Assembly (NCBI RefSeq): GCF_900094595.1
Contig: NZ_FMAD01000001.1
Span: 496,001 to 560,000, forward strand
Reading direction: 5' to 3'
DNA: 64,000 nt
DNA from: Cupriavidus alkaliphilus
Lineage (GTDB): Bacteria > Pseudomonadota > Gammaproteobacteria > Burkholderiales > Burkholderiaceae
The notes under the pieces were generated by a model. That model ran no database searches. It was not told the origin of the DNA and saw only the letters and a program-made list of their open reading frames with translations. A program made the position numbers and the translations under genes. Shown here piece by piece: positions 52,491 through 63,244 of this stretch. Each line of letters starts with the position of its first letter. Within the stretch, counting starts at the first letter, position 1.

Positions 52491-53993
52491 TTATTCTTCC
52501 TGGAATGCTTCTTCGCGCTTGGCCTTGATCGACGGCAGCGCCACGATCACGACCAGCACCGCGGCGGCGATCAGCAGGCCCAGCGACAGCGGGCGCGTCA
52601 CGAACACGCTGAAGTCACCACGCGACAGCAGCAGCGAGCGGCGGAAGTTTTCTTCCATCATCGGCCCCAGCACGAAGCCGAGCAGCAGCGGTGCCGGTTC
52701 GCAGCGCAGCTTGATGAACAGGTAGCCCACCACGCCGAAGGCGGCGGTCTGGAACACGTCGAAGGTGGTGTTCTGGACCGAGTACACGCCGATGCAGCAG
52801 AACGTCAGGATGGCCGGATACAGGTAGCGGTAAGGCACCTTCAGCAGCTTCACCCAGATGCCGATCAGCGGCAGGTTCAGCACGATCAGCATCAGGTTGC
52901 CGATCCACATCGAGGCGATCAGGCCCCAGAACAGCGCCGGGTTGCTGGTCATCACCTGCGGGCCGGGCTGGATGTTGTGGATGGTCATCGCACCCACCAT
53001 CAGCGCCATCACCGCGTTGGGCGGAATGCCCAGCGTCAGCAGCGGGATGAACGAGGTCTGCGAGGCCGCGTTGTTGGCCGATTCCGGACCCGCCACGCCT
53101 TCGATCGCGCCCTTGCCGAATTCCTGCGGGTGCTTGGAAGTCTTCTTCTCCAGCGAGTACGCCGCGAACGAGGCCAGCGAGGCGCCGCCGCCCGGCAGGA
53201 TGCCCAGCGCCGAGCCCAGCGCGGTGCCGCGCAGCACGGCCGGGATCATGCGCTTGAAGTCGTCCTTGGTCGGGAACAGGTTGGTGATGTGGTCGGTGAA
53301 GGTCTCGCGGTGCTCCTTCTGCTCCAGGTTGGCGATGATCTCAGCGAAGCCGAAGATACCCATTGCCACCGAGACGAAGTTCAGGCCGTCGGTCAGTTCC
53401 GGCACGTCGAACGAGAAGCGCGCGGCGCCCGAGTTGACGTCGGTGCCGACCAGGCCCAGCAGCAGGCCCAGCACGATCATGGCGATGGCCTTGACCAGCG
53501 AACCCGATGCCAGCACCACGGCGCCGATCAGGCCCAGCACCATCAGCGAGAAGTACTCGGCCGGGCCGAACTTGAACGCCAGTTCCGACAGCGGCGCGGC
53601 AAACGCGGCCAGGATCATGGTGGCGACGCAGCCGGCGAAGAACGAGCCCAGGCCCGCCGTTGCCAGCGCCACCCCCGCTCGCCCTCGCCTGGCCATCTGG
53701 TAGCCATCGATGGTGGTCACCACCGACGACGATTCACCGGGCAGGTTCACCAGGATGGCGGTGGTCGAGCCGCCGTACTGGGCGCCGTAGTAGATGCCGG
53801 CCAGCATGATCAGCGCGGCCACCGGCGGCAGCGTGTAGGTCACCGGCAGCAGCATGGCGATGGTGGCCAGCGGCCCCAGGCCCGGCAGCACGCCGATCAG
53901 GGTGCCCAGCACGCAGCCCAGGAAGGCGTACGCGAGGTTCTGGAAGGTCAGGGCGGTGGAGAAGCCCAGACTCAGGTTGGTGAGTAGTTCCAT
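52491..53993 (-). CDS. tctA: Tripartite tricarboxylate transporter large membrane subunit TctA
   Basis: Protein of 500 residues with about twelve membrane helices. TctA hallmarks are 'FLGCVLGTLIGVLPGLGPLA', 'GIYYGAQYGGSTTAILVNLP', 'LGILPGGGASLASFAAYSLE' (in part) and 'SFIPLLTLGIPPNAVMALMV'. It forms the transport core for a di- or tricarboxylate or related acid delivered by a Bug-type protein. The start has a GGAGG site. It is 13 bp after tctB and ends at a strong terminator. Confidence 0.95.
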   Translation of the reverse strand: MELLTNLSLGFSTALTFQNLAYAFLGCVLGTLIGVLPGLGPLATIAMLLPVTYTLPPVAALIMLAGIYYGAQYGGSTTAILVNLPGESSSVVTTIDGYQMARRGRAGVALATAGLGSFFAGCVATMILAAFAAPLSELAFKFGPAEYFSLMVLGLIGAVVLASGSLVKAIAMIVLGLLLGLVGTDVNSGAARFSFDVPELTDGLNFVSVAMGIFGFAEIIANLEQKEHRETFTDHITNLFPTKDDFKRMIPAVLRGTALGSALGILPGGGASLASFAAYSLEKKTSKHPQEFGKGAIEGVAGPESANNAASQTSFIPLLTLGIPPNAVMALMVGAMTIHNIQPGPQVMTSNPALFWGLIASMWIGNLMLIVLNLPLIGIWVKLLKVPYRYLYPAILTFCCIGVYSVQNTTFDVFQTAAFGVVGYLFIKLRCEPAPLLLGFVLGPMMEENFRRSLLLSRGDFSVFVTRPLSLGLLIAAAVLVVIVALPSIKAKREEAFQEE

Positions 53994-54006
53994 GTTGGCG
54001 GCCTCC

Positions 54007-54468
54007 TTAGCTTGCCAGGAAAGCCGGCCACACCGGCATCTGCAGGTTGATGCCGTACACGAACGCGCCCAGGCTGATCAGCACCAGGATGACCGCGTTC
54101 AGGATGGCGCCCTTCCAGCTGAACTCGTGGCTGGCCATCGACGACACCAGCACCAGCACCAGCACCGACAGCACCATGCCCAGCGGCTTCAGCAGCAGCC
54201 CGAACAGCACCACCGAACCGAGAATCCACAACAGCGTCTTGATGTCCCAGCGGGCCAGGCTGTCTTCTTCCGTTTTGGACGACAGCGAGCCGAACAGCAC
54301 CAGCGCGCCCAGCAGGGCGAGCACGATGCCGAGCCAGAACGGGAAGTATCCCGGTCCCATTTTTGCGGCGGTTCCCATGGAATAACCGCGCGCGACCCAG
54401 GAAAAGCCGAATCCGACCAGGATGAACATCAGGCCGGAGGCAAAGTCCTTTTGGCTACGTATGCGCAA
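54007..54468 (-). CDS. tctB: Tripartite tricarboxylate transporter small membrane subunit TctB
   Basis: Protein of 153 residues read from a TTG at 54468, which has a perfect AGGAG site seven bases upstream. Four membrane helices are visible (about 14-30, 40-62, 80-113 and 125-145) with the TctB mark 'MGPGYFPFWLGIVLALLGAL'. It partners TctA in the inner membrane and is the first gene of the tctBA unit. Confidence 0.9.
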   Translation of the reverse strand: MRIRSQKDFASGLMFILVGFGFSWVARGYSMGTAAKMGPGYFPFWLGIVLALLGALVLFGSLSSKTEEDSLARWDIKTLLWILGSVVLFGLLLKPLGMVLSVLVLVLVSSMASHEFSWKGAILNAVILVLISLGAFVYGINLQMPVWPAFLAS

Positions 54469-54850
54469 AGTGAATCTCCTCGATAAGACTGCTTGAAATC
54501 AGCGGCGGGCCTCTTCGCTGGCTTTGTTGCGTTGCATCAATACAGCGAAATCCGGAGGCCTTCCGGCGGGCAGGGTGGAAGGTAAGGGGGCGACCTTTCA
54601 GCTACCTTTCAGATGTCTGCAAATGGGGTCATGGTTCGGGTATCCCCTAGTGAGAGCGCGCTTAAAAGTGCCGCCGAGCCAGGCTGCAGGCGGGTTGGCG
54701 GGTGGCAGCCCGGGCTGCTGCGCTATCATCCGGAACGGTCTTGCGCGCCGTGGTGGCTCACCGCGGCGGAAGGGTTCTGAAAGGTTCGGAAAGGTTCTGA
54801 AAGGTCCTGAAAGCTTCCGCAGGCGAATCCCAGGCAACACAAGGAGCGTT
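54469..54850. other. Regulatory space between tctB and the antiporter gene
   Basis: 382 bp divergent space with no supported gene. It holds two direct copies of ACCTTTCAG (54593-54601 and 54604-54612, 11 bp apart) and, nearer the antiporter, tandem repeats that contain the reverse complement CTGAAAGGT. Promoters for both directions should lie here but none is consensus. Confidence 0.6.
54771..54820 (+). repeat. Five tandem 10-bp units before the antiporter gene
   Basis: AGGGTTCTGA, AAGGTTCGGA, AAGGTTCTGA, AAGGTCCTGA and AAGCTTCCGC lie end to end, 30 bp before the TTG start. The units contain CTGAAAGGT, the reverse complement of the 9-mer repeated at 54593 and 54604. Confidence 0.85.
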
Positions 54851-56632
54851 TTGGAAAGCATCGACCATGTCATCCTGCTCGGCGCCGTCGTGATGTCGCT
54901 GGGCATCGTGCTGGGCGCGTTCTCGGCGCGCTTCGGCGTGCCGTTCCTGCTGGTATTCCTGGCGGTGGGCATGCTGGCCGGGGTCGACGGCCCCGGCGGC
55001 ATCCGCTTCTCGGATACCTGGCTCAGCTTCCTGGTGGGCAACCTGGCGCTGGCCGTCATCCTGCTCGACGGCGGGCTGCGCACCCGCCTTGCCACCTTCC
55101 GCGTGGCGCTCAGGCCGTCGCTGTCGCTGGCCACGGTAGGAGTGCTGGTGACGGCCGCGCTGGTGGGGATCTTCGCCGCCTGGCTGCTCGGCATCGACTG
55201 GCGCCTGGGGCTGCTGCTGGGGGCCATCGTCGGCTCGACCGATGCCGCCGCGGTGTTCTCGACGCTCAACAGCAGCGGCATCCGGCTCAAGGAGCGGGTC
55301 GCGAGCGTGCTGGAGATCGAGTCCGGCATCAACGACCCGATGGCGATCTTCCTGACGCTGACGCTGATCGAATGGCTGACCGCGCCCGAGGGCCTGACGC
55401 CGCTGGGGCTGCTGCTGCGCCTGATGGTGCAACTCGGCGTGGGCGGCGTGCTGGGGCTTGGGCTCGGCTATTGCCTGGCCAATGTGCTGGAGCGCACGCG
55501 CGTGGCCGAAGGGCTGCAGTCGATCCTGCTGTGCTCGGGCGGCGCGATGGTCTTCGCCATCGTGCAGACCGTGGGCGGCAGCGGCTTCCTGGCGGTGTAC
55601 CTGACCGGCATGCTGATCGGCAATCGCGAGCGCGCCGTCACCGCCGACACCATGCGCGCCATGGACGGCATGGCGTGGCTGGCGCAGTCAGCCATGTTTC
55701 TGCTGCTGGGGCTGCTGGTGTCGCCGCACCGGATCTGGGAGGTCGCCGGCCCAGCGGTGGCGGTGGCGGCCTTCCTGATGCTGGTGGCGCGGCCGGTGGC
55801 GGTATGGCTGGCGCTGCTGCCGTTCCGCTTCAATGCGCGCGAGACCGGCTTTATCGCCTGGATGGGCCTGCGCGGGGCGGTGCCGATCGTGCTGGCGTTG
55901 TTCCCGCTGCTGCGCGAGGTGCCGCAGTCGGGGCTGCTGTTCCGCATTGCCTTTGCGGTGGTGCTGGCCAGCCTGCTGTTCCAGGGCACCACCGTGTCGG
56001 TGGCGGCCCGGCTGGCGCGCGTGCTGCGCCCCGGCTACCCCGAGCCGCTGGCGCGCTCGCGCCTGCGCGGCACGCGCGCGCCGATCCTGGAAGTGATGCA
56101 GTTCGAGGTCGGCCCCAACGCGCCGGTCGAGAACGTGCGTGCCGACCAGCTGGAGCTGCCGCCGCGCTGCCGGCTGATGACGGTGGCGCGCGACGACGCA
56201 CTGGCCGACCCGGCCCAGACGGTATTGCGCGCAGGCGATGCAGTCTGCGTGCTGGGCCCGACCGTCTCGTTGCCGCTGCTGTCGGCGCTGTTCCAGACGC
56301 CGGGCCGGGCACCCACCTGGGAACAGGTCTCGCACGATTTCCTGCTGTCGGGCGACGCACCGCTGCGCGACGTGGCGGCGCTCTACGGCACGCGGGAACT
56401 GACGCCGGACGAAGATCCGCTGACGCTGGAAAGCGCGATGCAGCGCACGTTCACGTCGCCGCCGGTGGAGGGCGACAGCGTCGAGATCGCCGGGCTGCCG
56501 CTGACGATCACGCGGATGGAGGGCGCGCAGATCGTGCAGGTGGGTTTGCTGCTGCCGCGGCTGGAGGGGGGGGCGGGCGGGAAGTCGTGGGGGCGAAGGA
56601 AAAGGGCAGACGGGCGCGTGCGTGCCGGATAG
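54851..56632 (+). CDS. Potassium/proton antiporter, CPA1 (NhaP2) type
   Basis: Protein of 593 residues from a TTG at 54851, which has AAGGAG just before it (54841-54846). The first 400 residues form the 12- to 13-helix CPA fold with 'FLAVGMLAGVDGPGGIRFSD', 'LLLGAIVGSTDAAAVFSTLN' (the ion-binding Asp region) and 'LEIESGINDPMAIFLTLTLI' (in part). The last 190 residues contain a TrkA-C-like domain (about 405-480) and a CorC/HlyC-like tail (about 500-580). Such proteins exchange K+ or Na+ for H+ across the inner membrane and are controlled by the cytoplasmic domains. Confidence 0.88.
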   Translation: MESIDHVILLGAVVMSLGIVLGAFSARFGVPFLLVFLAVGMLAGVDGPGGIRFSDTWLSFLVGNLALAVILLDGGLRTRLATFRVALRPSLSLATVGVLVTAALVGIFAAWLLGIDWRLGLLLGAIVGSTDAAAVFSTLNSSGIRLKERVASVLEIESGINDPMAIFLTLTLIEWLTAPEGLTPLGLLLRLMVQLGVGGVLGLGLGYCLANVLERTRVAEGLQSILLCSGGAMVFAIVQTVGGSGFLAVYLTGMLIGNRERAVTADTMRAMDGMAWLAQSAMFLLLGLLVSPHRIWEVAGPAVAVAAFLMLVARPVAVWLALLPFRFNARETGFIAWMGLRGAVPIVLALFPLLREVPQSGLLFRIAFAVVLASLLFQGTTVSVAARLARVLRPGYPEPLARSRLRGTRAPILEVMQFEVGPNAPVENVRADQLELPPRCRLMTVARDDALADPAQTVLRAGDAVCVLGPTVSLPLLSALFQTPGRAPTWEQVSHDFLLSGDAPLRDVAALYGTRELTPDEDPLTLESAMQRTFTSPPVEGDSVEIAGLPLTITRMEGAQIVQVGLLLPRLEGGAGGKSWGRRKRADGRVRAG

Positions 56633-56662
56633 CGCTGGTGTTCTCCCTTTCCCTGTTTGGGG

Positions 56663-57658
56663 TCAGTCGACCTTCGCCCCCGACACCTTCACGATCTGCG
56701 CATACTTCTTCAGTTCCTTCTGGATCAGCGCCGCGAACTGCTCCGGCGTGGTCGGTGCCGGCTGGGCGCCGATGCGGGCCAGGCGCGCCTTCATGTCGTC
56801 GGTCTTCAGGATCGCCACGATCTCGTGGTTCAGCTTCTCCACGATTTCACGCGGCGTGTTGGCCGGCGCGAACACGCCGAACCATGTCGAGATGTCGAAG
56901 CCTTCCAGCCCCAGCCCCTTGCCGGCCTCGGCAATGGTCGGCAGATCCGGGAAGGACGGGGCGCGGCCGGCGGTGGTGACGGCGAAGGCCTTGAGCTTGC
57001 CCGCCTTGATGTTGGCCGAGGCCGAGGCCAGGTTGTCGAAGATCAGGTCGGTCTGGCCCGACAGCACCGACAACTGCGCCGGCGACGCGCCGTTGTACGG
57101 GATATGGACCATGCTGAGCTTGGCCATGCTCTTGAACAGCTCGCCCGACAGGTGGCCGGCGCTGCCGTTGCCGCCCGAGGCGTAATCCAGCTTGCCGGGG
57201 TTCTTGCGCGCATACGCTACCAGGTCGCGCACGTTGTTGATATGCAGCTCGGCGGCCTTGCCCGGGTGCATCACCAGCACGTTGGGCACGTCTGCAACCA
57301 GCGTGACCGGCGCGAAGTCCTTCACGGGGTCATACGGCATCTTGCTGAACAGCGTCGGGTTGATCGCGTGCGTGGCGACCGCGCCCATCACGATGGTGTA
57401 GCCGTCGGCGGGCTGCTTCGCGACGTAGTCCGCGCCCAGGTTGCCGCCGGCGCCGGGCTTGTTTTCCACGATCACGGGCTGGCCCAGGCTGTCGCGCAGC
57501 TTGTCGCCGATGGCGCGCGCCACGGTGTCGAGCGGGCCGCCGGCCGGGTAGGGCACCACGAAGCGGACCGGCTTGGTCGGGTAGGCATTGGTGGCGGCAA
57601 CGGCGGCAGCCGGCATCAGGGCCGCGGTCAGCGCGGCGGCAAGCAGTTTCTTCAGCAT
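56663..57658 (-). CDS. Bug/TctC substrate-binding protein, second copy
   Basis: Protein of 331 residues. A signal peptide ('LLAAALTAALMPAAAVA') and the Bug fold: 'YPTKPVRFVVPYPAGGPLDT', 'VIVENKPGAGGNLGADYVAK', 'LDYASGGNGSAGHLSGELFK' and 'IPYNGASPAQLSVLSGQTDL'. Orphan Bug proteins are abundant in Bordetella, Cupriavidus and relatives and may share membrane subunits. No tctAB genes adjoin it. It is 28 bp after the DUF2214-type gene on the same strand. Confidence 0.92.
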   Translation of the reverse strand: MLKKLLAAALTAALMPAAAVAATNAYPTKPVRFVVPYPAGGPLDTVARAIGDKLRDSLGQPVIVENKPGAGGNLGADYVAKQPADGYTIVMGAVATHAINPTLFSKMPYDPVKDFAPVTLVADVPNVLVMHPGKAAELHINNVRDLVAYARKNPGKLDYASGGNGSAGHLSGELFKSMAKLSMVHIPYNGASPAQLSVLSGQTDLIFDNLASASANIKAGKLKAFAVTTAGRAPSFPDLPTIAEAGKGLGLEGFDISTWFGVFAPANTPREIVEKLNHEIVAILKTDDMKARLARIGAQPAPTTPEQFAALIQKELKKYAQIVKVSGAKVD

Positions 57659-57686
57659 GTTGCGGAGTGCAGGAGGATAGGAATGG

Positions 57687-58142
57687 TCAGCGGGCCCCGA
57701 TGCCGCGCGCCATCATCACGGCGCACAGCGGCAGCAGGATCACCAGGTGCGATTCGATCATGACCCAGCGCCGTGCCGCCTTGATCTCGGACGGCGGCGG
57801 CACGTAATCGGGCAGCCTGCGCGCCTGCTTGCGCCAGCGCGCGATGGCGAAGGTCGGCGGCAGCGAGGACAGCGCGATCAGCACGAACACGCCCATCTTG
57901 GCGTGGAACCACGGGTTGTGCAGGTAGAAGTCGACACCCTTGGCGCCGTAGAACAGGCGCAGCAGGCCGGTCGCCAGCGCCAGCATCGCCGACAGGAAAT
58001 AGAACAGGTCGTACAGCGACAGGCGCCGCACGGTGGCCGGGGTCAGGTCGGGGCGCAGCGCCACGGCCTCGGCGGCCATCAGCGTGATCAGGACGAAGAT
58101 CGCCAGGAAATGCAGGAAGGCGAGGATGGCGTCGGTCAGCAT
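57687..58142 (-). CDS. DUF2214-type small membrane protein
   Basis: Protein of 151 residues with four membrane helices. The first contains 'AFLHFLAIFVLITLMAAEAV', and later segments hold 'LYDLFYFLSAMLALATGLLR', 'FYLHNPWFHAKMGVFVLIAL' and a last helix near the C-terminus. The His residues in helices 1 and 3 resemble heme-binding or copper-binding CopD-like proteins, but the function is unknown. It lies directly upstream of the orphan tctC gene. Confidence 0.72.
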   Translation of the reverse strand: MLTDAILAFLHFLAIFVLITLMAAEAVALRPDLTPATVRRLSLYDLFYFLSAMLALATGLLRLFYGAKGVDFYLHNPWFHAKMGVFVLIALSSLPPTFAIARWRKQARRLPDYVPPPSEIKAARRWVMIESHLVILLPLCAVMMARGIGAR

Positions 58143-58229
58143 GGGTTCTCCTTCGCTTTTGCGCGGGCGCGCGCAAAGTGGCGGGCCCGGGGAAAGTACT
58201 TCAGTGGGGGACTGAACTTCCGGAAAGCA

Positions 58230-58255
58230 CCCGCGGCCGGCTGGCCCGCCGCGGG
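58230..58255 (-). terminator. Hairpin after the CaiB-family gene
   Basis: CCCGCGGC/GCCGCGGG, 8 bp, with a 10-base loop, 14 bp past the 58269 stop. The tail has only TGCTTT on the minus strand, so it is a weak terminator candidate. Confidence 0.45.
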
Positions 58256-58268
58256 CAGGAGGAGAATC

Positions 58269-59489
58269 TTACAGCACACCTTTTGCACGAAGTGCGGCGA
58301 TCTGCGCCGCGCTGTAGCCCAGGGTCTCGGCCAGCACCGTGTCGGTATGCTCGCCCAGCAGCGGCGGGTGGCGCAGCGCCTGCGGCGGCGTCGCGCTCAT
58401 CTTGATCGGGCTGCCGACCAGCTTGACCTCGCCCGCGCTCGGGTGTGGCAGGTCCACGCGCAGGCCGCGCGCCTTGACCTGGTCGTCCTCGAACACGTCG
58501 TCGAGCGTGTTGATCGGGCCGCACGGCACGCCCGCGGCTTCCAGGTCGCGGATCCATTGCGCGCGGGTGCGCGGGCGCACCATCTCGGCCAGGATCGGCA
58601 CCAGCACGTCGCGGTTGGCCACGCGCTGCGGGTTGGTGGCAAAGCGCGGGTCGTCGGCCAGCCCGGGCATGCCGCCGTCGGTGACGAACTTGCGGAACTG
58701 CCCGTCGTTGCCCACCGCGACGATGATCCAGCCGTCGGCGGCCTGGAAGGTCTGGTAGGGCACGATGTTGGGGTGCGCGTTGCCCCAGCGGCGCGGCGCC
58801 TGGCCGCTGGCCAGGTAGTTGGTGTTCATGTTGGCCAGCATCGCCACCTGCACGTCGAGCAGCGCCATGTCGATGTACTGGCCCTCGCCGGTGCGGTCGC
58901 GGTGCGCCAGCGCCGCCAGCACGGCGATGGTGGCGTACTGGCCGGTCATCAGATCGGAAATCGCTACGCCGGCCTTCTGCGGGCCGCCGCCGGGCAGGTC
59001 GTCGCGCTCGCCGGTCAGGCTCATGAAGCCGCCCATGCCCTGGATGATGAAGTCGTAGCCCGGGCGCGCGGCGTACGGGCCGGTCTGGCCGAAGCCGGTG
59101 ACCGAGCAGTAGATCAGGTCGGGCTTGACCTGCCTGAGCGAGTCGTAGTCCAGGCCATATTTCTTCAGCTGGCCGACCTTGTAGTTCTCCAGCACCACGT
59201 CGCTCTGCGCGGCCAGGTCGCGCACGATCTGCTGGCCTTCGGGGGTGCTGATGTCGCACGTCACCGAGCGCTTGTTGCGGTTGGCGGCCAGGTAGTAGGC
59301 GGCCTCGGCGGTGTCGCGGCCGTCTTCGTCCTTGAGCCAGGGCGGGCCCCAGGTGCGGGTGTCGTCGCCGGCGCCGGGGCGCTCGATCTTGATCACGTCG
59401 GCGCCGAAGTCGGCAAGGTTCTGGGCGCACCACGGCCCGGCGAGGACGCGGGTCAGGTCGAGGACGCGGAGATGGCTTAAGGCTCCCAT
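58269..59489 (-). CDS. CaiB/BaiF family CoA-transferase
   Basis: Protein of 406 residues with the normal family III order: 'LSHLRVLDLTRVLAGPWCAQ', 'RNKRSVTCDISTPEGQQIVR', 'ENYKVGQLKKYGLDYDSLRQ', 'VAISDLMTGQYATIAVLAAL' (catalytic Asp near residue 174) and the late 'LGYSAAQIAALRAKGVL'. It transfers CoA between organic acids such as succinate, oxalate, carnitine or mesaconate; the acid here is unknown. It gives a good in-window comparison for the permuted protein at 45369-46829. Divergent from alaS across 294 bp. Confidence 0.92.
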   Translation of the reverse strand: MGALSHLRVLDLTRVLAGPWCAQNLADFGADVIKIERPGAGDDTRTWGPPWLKDEDGRDTAEAAYYLAANRNKRSVTCDISTPEGQQIVRDLAAQSDVVLENYKVGQLKKYGLDYDSLRQVKPDLIYCSVTGFGQTGPYAARPGYDFIIQGMGGFMSLTGERDDLPGGGPQKAGVAISDLMTGQYATIAVLAALAHRDRTGEGQYIDMALLDVQVAMLANMNTNYLASGQAPRRWGNAHPNIVPYQTFQAADGWIIVAVGNDGQFRKFVTDGGMPGLADDPRFATNPQRVANRDVLVPILAEMVRPRTRAQWIRDLEAAGVPCGPINTLDDVFEDDQVKARGLRVDLPHPSAGEVKLVGSPIKMSATPPQALRHPPLLGEHTDTVLAETLGYSAAQIAALRAKGVL

Positions 59490-59710
59490 GGCGGTATTCG
59501 AGACAAAGGTAAGGCGGGGATCGGATCGGAATGCGGGTCGGCGGCACGCCCCGGAAACGGGGCGGCGCGGGTTGGCTGCACTGTACCACCGGCAATCCGC
59601 GGGCGCCGCTATAAGTGCTTCGTGAGGCTCTCGCAGCGATGGGATTCAGGGCGATAGCCGGCCGCTTCCCGGGCGCCGTGGCTGACCTGCCCGACGGCCT
59701 GCCTTGCCCG

Positions 59711-59716
59711 TATAAT
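59711..59716 (+). promoter_or_regulatory. Possible -10 box of alaS
   Basis: TATAAT at 59711-59716, 68 bp before the alaS start. No good -35 is found at 16-18 bp, so confidence is limited. The rest of the 294-bp gap (59490-59783) shows no gene. Confidence 0.45.
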
Positions 59717-59783
59717 CAACGGTTTGCAAATCCCATACTGATTCGTCGCGCCCGGCCACGCCAGGGCAAGCGTCCGCCATCCC

Positions 59784-62417
<2,634 letters not shown>

Positions 62418-62445
62418 TCGCCTGCGCGTTGCGCAAGCCAGCAGA

Positions 62446-62470
62446 GAAGGGGCGCCGGTGGCGCCCCTTC
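62446..62470 (+). terminator. Hairpin terminator after alaS
   Basis: Perfect 11-bp stem GAAGGGGCGCC/GGCGCCCCTTC with a GGT loop, then TGCTTT. It is in the 60-bp gap before the convergent slipin stop and can serve both strands. Confidence 0.7.
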
Positions 62471-62477
62471 TGCTTTC

Positions 62478-63242
62478 CTACTTCTCGGTGTTTTCCGTGG
62501 CGCCGCGCAGTGTCGTCAGCAAATCGATCGGCAGCGGAAACACGATGGTCGAACTCCTGTCCCCCGCGATCTGCGTCAGCGTCTGCATGTAGCGCAGCTG
62601 CATAGCCTGCGGCTGCCGCGCCAGCATCTGCGCGGCTTCCAGCAGCTTCTCCGAGGCCTGCAGTTCGCCTTCGGCATGGATCACCTTGGCGCGCCGCTCG
62701 CGCTCGGCCTCTGCCTGGCGGGCGATGGCGCGGACCATGGTCTCGTTCAGGTCGACGTGCTTGATTTCGACGTTCGAGACCTTGATGCCCCAACCGTCGG
62801 TCTGCGCGTCCAGCACCTGCTGGATGTCGAGGTTGAGCTTCTCGCGCTCGGCCAGCATCTCGTCGAGCTCGTGCTTGCCCAGCACCGAGCGCAGCGTGGT
62901 CTGCGCCAGCTGGCTGGTGGCTTCGAGGAAGTTCGCCACCTGGATGATGGCCAGTTCGGGATCGACCACGCGGAAGTACACCACCGCATTGACCTTGACC
63001 GAGACATTGTCGCGCGAGATCACGTCCTGCGGCGGCACGTCCATCACCACCGTGCGCAGGTCGACCCGGACCATCTGCTGCACCGCCGGGATCAGCAGGA
63101 CCAGCCCGGGGCCCTTGACCTTCCAGAAGCGCCCGAGCATGAACACCACGCCGCGTTCGTATTCGCGCAGCACGCGGAACGAGGTGATCACCAGCAGTGC
63201 CAGCAGGAAGATCACACCGCCGAAGCTGAATCCGTAGGCCAT
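62478..63242 (-). CDS. SPFH/slipin (stomatin-like) membrane protein
   Basis: Protein of 254 residues. One N-terminal membrane helix (about 6-24, '[16 protein letters not shown]') is followed by the SPFH domain: '[20 protein letters not shown]', '[20 protein letters not shown]' and '[20 protein letters not shown]', and then a helical, Glu/Arg-rich arm ('[20 protein letters not shown]'). Slipins form oligomers on membranes and are clipped by NfeD-type proteases. The upstream gene (63245) is exactly such a partner, two bases away. Confidence 0.93.
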   Translation of the reverse strand: MAYGFSFGGVIFLLALLVITSFRVLREYERGVVFMLGRFWKVKGPGLVLLIPAVQQMVRVDLRTVVMDVPPQDVISRDNVSVKVNAVVYFRVVDPELAIIQVANFLEATSQLAQTTLRSVLGKHELDEMLAEREKLNLDIQQVLDAQTDGWGIKVSNVEIKHVDLNETMVRAIARQAEAERERRAKVIHAEGELQASEKLLEAAQMLARQPQAMQLRYMQTLTQIAGDRSSTIVFPLPIDLLTTLRGATENTEK

Positions 63243-63244
63243 GG

